NCBI GenBank assembly: GCA_031370825.1
Contig: JANMRB010000101.1
Location: 1-18,680, forward strand
Reading direction: 5' to 3'
DNA: 18,680 nt
DNA from: JAENVT01 sp031370825
GTDB lineage: Bacteria; Actinomycetota; Acidimicrobiia; Acidimicrobiales; Ilumatobacteraceae
Position 1 is the first letter of the stretch. Each line of letters starts with the position of its first letter. The position numbers were made by a program, and so were the translations under genes. The notes beneath the pieces were generated by a model that saw nothing but the letters and a program-made list of their open reading frames with translations, was not told where the DNA came from and did no database searches. Below are positions 14,883 through 18,680 of the stretch, one piece after another.

Positions 14883-15710
14883 TCAGTGGAAGCTGTGTGC
14901 GTCGTCAGGCCAGGTGCCGTCACGAACCTCACGAACGAACGCCGCCGTGGCCTCGATCGCCGCGCTCCGAAGATTGGCGTAATGCTTGGCGAACTTCAAC
15001 GACATGTCGCTGAGCCCCAACACGTCGTGCAACACCAGCACCTGACCGTCGCAAAACGGACCGGCGCCTATGCCGATGGTGGGAATCGAGACCTTTTGCG
15101 TGATCTCGGCCGCGAGGTCGAGCGGTACGCCCTCGATGACCATCGCGCACGCACCGGCCTGTTCCACTGCGTGGGCGTCGTCGAGCAAGCGCTCGCGACC
15201 ACCAGCCTCGAAGCCGCTCGATCGGCCCTGTACCTTGTGGCCGCCCATGCGGTGGAAGCTCTGCGGCGTGAGACCGATGTGGCCGACGACGGGAATGTCG
15301 ACGCGGGTGAGTGCCTGAATGGTCTCACCCATCACCACACCACCCTCCAGCTTGACGCACTCTGCGCCTTCCTTCATCAGCCTGATGGAGCTCTCGACCG
15401 CTTGCTGCGGACTGACCTGATACGAGCCGAAGGGCAGGTCGCCGACGATCAAGGCACGAGGCTTTGCTCGAGAAACAAGTCGTACGTGGTACACCATGTC
15501 GTCGAGAGCGACCGGGATCGTGTTGTCCTCGCCCTGCACCACCATGCCGACCGAATCCCCGACGAGGATCATGTCGATCCCGGCAAGGTCCACGAGGCGG
15601 GCGAACGTGACGTCGTACGCAGTGATCATCGAGATCTTCTCGCCGAGTGCCTTCATCCGAGCCAACTCGGGGACCGTGACCTTCGGTCCGTCGTGCGTCT
15701 TGTTGGTCAT
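14883..15710 (-). CDS. panB: 3-methyl-2-oxobutanoate hydroxymethyltransferase
   Basis: A 275-residue TIM-barrel enzyme that transfers a hydroxymethyl group from methylene-tetrahydrofolate to 2-oxoisovalerate, making ketopantoate. Active-site blocks are GDSVGMV (51-57), D91 in VGDLPFGSY, K120 and E122 in CVKLEGG, GHIGLTPQS (143-151), catalytic E193 in VIEGVP, and GIGAG (213-217). The start ATG 15710 has a strong AAGGAGG site 10 nt upstream, unlike the leaderless-looking genes nearby. It heads the panB-panC pair. The ketopantoate reductase is not in the window. Confidence 0.97.
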   Translation of the reverse strand: MTNKTHDGPKVTVPELARMKALGEKISMITAYDVTFARLVDLAGIDMILVGDSVGMVVQGEDNTIPVALDDMVYHVRLVSRAKPRALIVGDLPFGSYQVSPQQAVESSIRLMKEGAECVKLEGGVVMGETIQALTRVDIPVVGHIGLTPQSFHRMGGHKVQGRSSGFEAGGRERLLDDAHAVEQAGACAMVIEGVPLDLAAEITQKVSIPTIGIGAGPFCDGQVLVLHDVLGLSDMSLKFAKHYANLRSAAIEATAAFVREVRDGTWPDDAHSFH

Positions 15711-15720
15711 GAAGCCATTG

Positions 15721-15727
15721 CCTCCTT
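15721..15727 (-). promoter_or_regulatory. ribosome binding site AAGGAGG for panB
   Basis: AAGGAGG on the minus strand ends 10 nt before the panB ATG at 15710. It is one of the strongest anti-16S matches in the window and fixes the panB start. Confidence 0.65.
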
Positions 15728-15793
15728 CGACCGGGGCGAAAATATCCCCGACGCCACAGCCAAGCTATCGACCTCGGCACCGGTTCCAAAAGC

Positions 15794-15805
15794 CTGACCG
15801 GTCAG
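15794..15805. repeat. perfect 12-bp palindrome CTGACCGGTCAG
   Basis: CTGACCGGTCAG is its own reverse complement. It lies between the P1 hydrolase stop and panB, about 85 bp upstream of the panB ATG. With no loop and no T-tract it is a poor terminator; a dimeric repressor site is possible. Confidence 0.45.
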
Positions 15806-15817
15806 TTCACACATCGC

Positions 15818-16843
15818 TCATCTCTTGTCCGGGAAGGCGCTCGGGCACAAATCGCGATAGCTCGGTGGACCGCCGATCGATGCCGACTCGACAACCGCGC
15901 GTGTGCAAGCCAACGCGAAACAGTCGGCAGCGGCAGCCAGAAGCGCGTTGACGATCCCCGGACGGGTGTTGGTGCGGCGCAGGCCGGGCTCTTCTTCTGC
16001 CTCGATTGTGTGCTGCCCGGTCGCCAGGCAGAAGATCGTGTCACCGTCGAACATGGAGTGCACGGGCCGCACGGCTCGCGCCAAGCCGTCGTGGGCGACG
16101 GAGGCCATCTTGCGGCACTCCGGCTTGGTCAAAGCAGCCGACGTGGCGACAACGCCGATGGTCGTGTTCAACGGTGTCGGCGGTTGGCGCGAGGCTTCGA
16201 AGAGGGCACGTCTCTGCGACGCGGACGACCGGCGCAGGTCGAGGCCCTGGTGAACGTGTGGCAGGCCCGTGGAATGGTCGATGACCTGGCCGGCAGCGTT
16301 TACCACTGCCAATGCACCCACGACGAAGCCGTCGGGCAGGGTCACGCTTGCTGAGCCGACTCCACCTTGTAGACCGCCGGCCACGGCCCCGGTGCCCGCG
16401 CCGACTGACCCCATGTGCACCGCTCCGCTTCGAGCCGCAGCGCAAGCCCGATGTCCGAACTCTTCGTCGGGTCGGTTGGCGAACACGCCGCCGCGACCGA
16501 GATCGAAGATCACCGCAGCGGGCACGATCGGCACGACGTCTCGTGGCAAGGGGCCCACCGGGAAGCCGAGCTGCCGTTCTTCGTGCCAGCGCATGACTCC
16601 GTGAGCTGCGGCAAGGCCGTATGCGCTTCCACCAGAAAGGCAGATCGCCTGCACCCTGTCGATCATTGCCACCGGATCGAGCAGATCCGTTTCACGCGTG
16701 CCGGGACCACCACCGCGCACATCGCATGATGCCGTCGCGCCATCTGCGCGTACCACCGTGGTGCCCGTGCGCCAGCCGCGACCGCGTCGTTGGTAGTGGC
16801 CGACCAGAACCCCCGGCACGTCCGTGATGTGGCCGAGGCCCAT
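15818..16843 (-). CDS. P1/S58-family self-cleaving hydrolase (DmpA/NylC-like)
   Basis: A 341-residue N-terminal nucleophile hydrolase of the peptidase family S58/P1. Seen blocks are DVRGGGPGTRETDLL (41-55), LSGGSAYGL (69-77), GSVGAGTGA (145-153), LNTTIGVVAT (225-234) and MASVAHDGLARAVRPVH (246-262). By analogy with NylC, self-cleavage is expected between N226 and T227, freeing T227 as nucleophile. DmpA-type enzymes act as aminopeptidases or amidases, NylC as a nylon-oligomer hydrolase; the native substrate here is unknown. The frame is open far upstream inside the phosphatidylcholine synthase gene, but ATG 16843 starts the conserved domain and lies 5 nt after that gene's stop, so the two form an operon. 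Confidence 0.88.
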   Translation of the reverse strand: MGLGHITDVPGVLVGHYQRRGRGWRTGTTVVRADGATASCDVRGGGPGTRETDLLDPVAMIDRVQAICLSGGSAYGLAAAHGVMRWHEERQLGFPVGPLPRDVVPIVPAAVIFDLGRGGVFANRPDEEFGHRACAAARSGAVHMGSVGAGTGAVAGGLQGGVGSASVTLPDGFVVGALAVVNAAGQVIDHSTGLPHVHQGLDLRRSSASQRRALFEASRQPPTPLNTTIGVVATSAALTKPECRKMASVAHDGLARAVRPVHSMFDGDTIFCLATGQHTIEAEEEPGLRRTNTRPGIVNALLAAAADCFALACTRAVVESASIGGPPSYRDLCPSAFPDKR

Positions 16844-16848
16844 GGGCT

Positions 16849-17616
16849 CTATGCGCTGGTCAGATGGGCTTCGGCGGCGGAAGCCTCGAGCGCCCCGTGG
16901 CCGATCGTGCGCCACACGCCGATGCCGACGATGTACAGCGGGCACGCCATCAACAATGCCGTGCCGACGGCGGGCTTGTCGAGCGGCGACTCTGCTGTCA
17001 TCCACAGCACGGTCGCCAGCCACAGCACGGTGACCGACACCGTGAGCGGGCGGAACCGGCGGACCTGCATCGGGTGCACGAACTTCCAATTGGTCAGTTG
17101 CGTCAACGCCAGGGCAACGCAGGCGGCAGTGGTGAACCACTTGTCGGCTCGCAGCAGGTACAAGGTGGGCACGATCATGTTCCACTCGCAGGGGAACCCG
17201 TTGAACCAGTGGTCGGGCGTCATCTGATCGGTCCGCGACATCCACAGCGCCGACATGAACAGCACGAACGCACCGATGTACAGCGAAGCACCGTTGGGAA
17301 GCATGTGGAACTGGTGCAGGAAGATGACCGGGATCACGATGCAGGTCACGAAGTCGACGATCAGGTCGAGTGTGTACCCGTCGATGCGCGGCACATGGTC
17401 ACAGACCTTCCACGCCCTCGCCGCAGGCCCATCGACTCCGTCGAGCACCATCGCCACCGCCAGCCACAGAACGGCCTCGCGCGGCTGCTTGTCGGACACT
17501 GCGATGATGCCGAGCATGCCGCAGATGGCCCCGCTGGCGGTCACGCAATGGACCAGCCATCCCTTCGCGATCGGGTGACGAAGTGCAGCTGCGGCCGCAT
17601 CGCCTATGTTCGACAT
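16849..17616 (-). CDS. pcs: phosphatidylcholine synthase (CDP-diacylglycerol-choline phosphatidyltransferase)
   Basis: A 255-residue membrane enzyme with about eight membrane segments. It carries the CDP-alcohol phosphotransferase motif with the long spacing typical of Pcs: D59-G-x-D62-G-x-x-A66-R67, 12 residues, G80-x-x-x-D84-x-x-x-D88 (LDGVDGPAARAWK then IDGYTLDLIVDF). Such enzymes join choline directly to CDP-diacylglycerol in the inner membrane. The surrounding NGFPCEWN and TNWKFVHPMQVRRFRP blocks also fit Pcs and not phosphatidylserine, -glycerol or -inositol synthases. The frame is open to 17697; ATG 17616 is chosen for the GAGGAG site 7 nt upstream, with ATG 17631 as the alternative. 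It is followed by the P1 hydrolase gene and divergent from the acyltransferase. Confidence 0.9.
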   Translation of the reverse strand: MSNIGDAAAAALRHPIAKGWLVHCVTASGAICGMLGIIAVSDKQPREAVLWLAVAMVLDGVDGPAARAWKVCDHVPRIDGYTLDLIVDFVTCIVIPVIFLHQFHMLPNGASLYIGAFVLFMSALWMSRTDQMTPDHWFNGFPCEWNMIVPTLYLLRADKWFTTAACVALALTQLTNWKFVHPMQVRRFRPLTVSVTVLWLATVLWMTAESPLDKPAVGTALLMACPLYIVGIGVWRTIGHGALEASAAEAHLTSA

Positions 17617-17623
17617 CGCCGTA

Positions 17624-17629
17624 CTCCTC
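17624..17629 (-). promoter_or_regulatory. ribosome binding site GAGGAG for pcs
   Basis: GAGGAG on the minus strand lies 7 nt before ATG 17616 and decides that start among several in-frame ATG codons. Confidence 0.55.
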
Positions 17630-17730
17630 ATCGCCGGAGGGCCTTCCCGCGCTGCCCCAGCTGGAAGCGTCATGCTAACGGGTTTCGCGAAGTGCAAAGC
17701 GACGGTCCAAATGCAAACTGAGCGGCCGGA

Positions 17731-17736
17731 TAGCGT
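17731..17736 (+). promoter_or_regulatory. -10-like TAGCGT for the acyltransferase gene
   Basis: TAGCGT lies exactly 7 nt before ATG 17744, with no ribosome-binding sequence in the gap (GCCCCCG). It supports a leaderless start there and not at the earlier in-frame ATGs. Confidence 0.5.
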
Positions 17737-17743
17737 GCCCCCG

Positions 17744-18388
17744 ATGCGAGACCAGCTTCGCGGCGCAACCTACGAGATCTGCGGCGCTGTCGTGAGATCC
17801 ACATGGCAGCGATTGTGCTGGTGGGGGGCAATCGGGCCACGCAGCAGGGCGGGTCGCCGTTTCGGCAGCTTCGGGCTGAACAGCATCATCTGCTTTCCAG
17901 CGAACACCATCCTCAACGAGCGGTACATCCACATCGGAGCGGGCACGATGATCGGGCCACAGGTCACGCTCTCCGCTGGGATGATGCCCGGCCAACAGTG
18001 CCTCACCGACTCGGTGGTGCGAATCGGCGATCGTTGCCTGATCGGCAAGGGCAGCGGGATCGTCGGGCACCTGTCGATCGACATCGGCAACGACGTGTGG
18101 ACCGGGCACCACGTGTACATCACCGACCAGAACCATGGCTATGAAGACATCACCCGCCCGATCTCGAAACAGCTCATGCCGGAGCAGGCGGTGGTCGTCG
18201 GGGACGGATCGTGGCTGGGCTTCGGCACCGTGGTGCTGCCAGGCGCACGGATCGGTCGCCATGTCACGGTCGGAGCCAACTCAGTGGTGACGGGCGAACT
18301 GCCTGATTTCTGTGTCGCGGCCGGCGCACCCGCTGCAGTGATCCGCCGATACGTCGATGGTCAGGGTTGGGTGCGCGCCGATCGATAG
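17744..18388 (+). CDS. left-handed beta-helix (hexapeptide-repeat) acyltransferase
   Basis: A 214-residue acyltransferase. A short helical start is followed by hexapeptide repeats from about 61 to 195 (for example YIHIGAGTMIGPQVTL, SIDIGNDVWTGHHVYI, GARIGRHVTVGANSVV) that build a left-handed beta-helix. The external loop TDQNHGYEDITRPI (127-140) contains the likely catalytic H131, as in LacA/maltose acetyltransferase relatives. It probably acts as a trimer that moves an acetyl or similar group to a sugar or lipid-linked acceptor; no sugar-nucleotide genes are adjacent, so the acceptor is open. The start ATG 17744 is placed by the TAGCGT box 7 nt upstream. It is divergent from pcs and convergent with the partial gene at the right edge, leaving one base between the stops. 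Confidence 0.87.
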   Translation: MRDQLRGATYEICGAVVRSTWQRLCWWGAIGPRSRAGRRFGSFGLNSIICFPANTILNERYIHIGAGTMIGPQVTLSAGMMPGQQCLTDSVVRIGDRCLIGKGSGIVGHLSIDIGNDVWTGHHVYITDQNHGYEDITRPISKQLMPEQAVVVGDGSWLGFGTVVLPGARIGRHVTVGANSVVTGELPDFCVAAGAPAAVIRRYVDGQGWVRADR

Positions 18389-18389
18389 A

Positions 18390-18680
18390 TCACAGGTCGC
18401 CGCCGAGCTCTCCCGGCGGCATGCAATGGGGGATCGCATTTCCAGTGGTGAAGTCGATCACGACGTTCGTCACGGGACCGCCGTTCACCAGCGACTCGCG
18501 GTACGGCTCGAGGTCGAAGGCGCGCAGCCGCGCCGTGTACGCCCTGCGATCGCCGATGATCTGTCGGTAGTACTTCATGAAGATCGCGACTCGTTCGCGA
18601 TCTTCACTGGCGGTCAAAGGCAACGCAGCGACGTCCTTGATCATGCCTTCGATCGTGTCGGTGGCGCGGTCGACGACGTC
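18390..18680 (-). CDS. unidentified protein, C-terminal part (partial)
   Basis: This frame is open from the right edge of the window to TGA 18392-18390, giving the last 96 residues of a larger protein whose start lies outside. An internal ATG at 18644 is probably not the start, since the frame continues without a stop to the edge. The sequence has a helical, charged stretch (ERVAIFMKYYRQIIGDRRAY) and then NGGPVTNVVIDFTTGNAIP near the end. I do not recognise the family. Confidence 0.6.
   Translation of the reverse strand, partial: DVVDRATDTIEGMIKDVAALPLTASEDRERVAIFMKYYRQIIGDRRAYTARLRAFDLEPYRESLVNGGPVTNVVIDFTTGNAIPHCMPPGELGGDL

Larger units (their letters stand above)
15711..15817. other. panB upstream region
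   Basis: A 107-bp non-coding gap between two minus-strand genes. It holds the panB ribosome binding site (AAGGAGG, 15721-15727), an AT-rich run at 15739-15746 (TATTTT/GATATT on the minus strand) that could be a -10 box though no -35 is properly spaced, and a perfect 12-bp palindrome at 15794-15805. No T-tract terminator follows the upstream gene. Confidence 0.45.
17617..17743. other. divergent control region, pcs / acyltransferase
   Basis: This 127-bp gap contains the pcs ribosome binding site, a minus-strand TAGCAT hexamer (17672-17677) that could be a pcs -10 box, two AARTGCAAA direct repeats (17690-17698 and 17709-17717, 19 bp apart), and the plus-strand TAGCGT box of the acyltransferase. 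It is locally richer in A/T than the genes. Confidence 0.45.

Noticed and set aside
14307..15797. A 496-codon open frame on the plus strand across panC and panB
   Set aside because: The minus strand carries complete panC and panB with all active-site motifs; the plus-strand frame has no recognisable domain and is a by-product of GC-rich codon use.
16844..17245. N-terminal extension of the P1 hydrolase inside the pcs gene
   Set aside because: The extension overlaps clear pcs coding sequence, and the conserved P1 domain starts at ATG 16843.
1..18680. CRISPR array, tRNA/rRNA genes, insertion sequences, phage or defence genes
   Set aside because: I looked for regularly spaced repeats, terminal inverted repeats with transposase motifs and RNA-gene signatures and saw none; this is ordinary chromosomal gene content.

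Overview
The window is GC-rich, densely coded chromosomal DNA. I read it as an actinobacterium, probably of the Acidimicrobiia type (compare Ilumatobacter). The reasons are the GC bias, the many GTG starts, a DUF2510 module, a stand-alone LigD-type primase-polymerase, and many genes whose start codon lies 7-8 nt behind a TAnnnT hexamer, as in leaderless transcripts. The lineage is an inference from style and gene content. I saw no rRNA, tRNA, CRISPR array, insertion sequence or phage gene, and no non-coding stretch longer than about 130 bp.

Layout. 1-73: tail of a + gene. 188-2013 (-): LigD-type polymerase domain followed by an MBL-fold hydrolase. 2055-5668 (+): a tight three-gene operon encoding a biotinyl domain-carboxyltransferase fusion, an enolase-superfamily N-succinylamino acid racemase/o-succinylbenzoate synthase-like enzyme, and a GNAT acyltransferase. 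5658-6626 (-): isopenicillin N synthase-like 2OG/Fe(II) oxygenase. 6669-8014 (+): TSUP membrane transporter and YhhN lysoplasmalogenase. 8026-8766 (-): a second MBL hydrolase. 8787-11746 (+): an unusual ProA-like dehydrogenase overlapping an M1 peptidase lipoprotein. 11756-13138 (-): DAO-family FAD oxidoreductase. 13203-14024 (+): DUF2510-CPBP membrane protease. 14028-15710 (-): panB-panC. 15818-17616 (-): phosphatidylcholine synthase followed by a P1/S58 self-cleaving hydrolase. 17744-18388 (+): left-handed beta-helix acyltransferase. 18390-18680 (-): partial unknown gene.

How the genes work together. The most distinctive unit is 2055-5668. The racemase and GNAT resemble the pair known from the D-amino acid to L-amino acid route via N-succinyl intermediates. 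Here they follow an acyl-CoA carboxylase with uncommon domain order (biotinyl domain in front of carboxyltransferase, no biotin carboxylase), so an acyl donor made by the carboxylase may feed the acyltransferase (inference). Lipid genes recur: phosphatidylcholine synthase, lysoplasmalogenase, and the beta-helix acyltransferase of unknown substrate. panB and panC supply pantothenate for CoA.

Regulation. Divergent starts are separated by only 20-130 bp and convergent stops by a few bases or an overlap. No hairpin-plus-T-tract terminator was seen. The 20-bp gap at 8767-8786 carries two almost completely overlapping, opposite -10-like hexamers.
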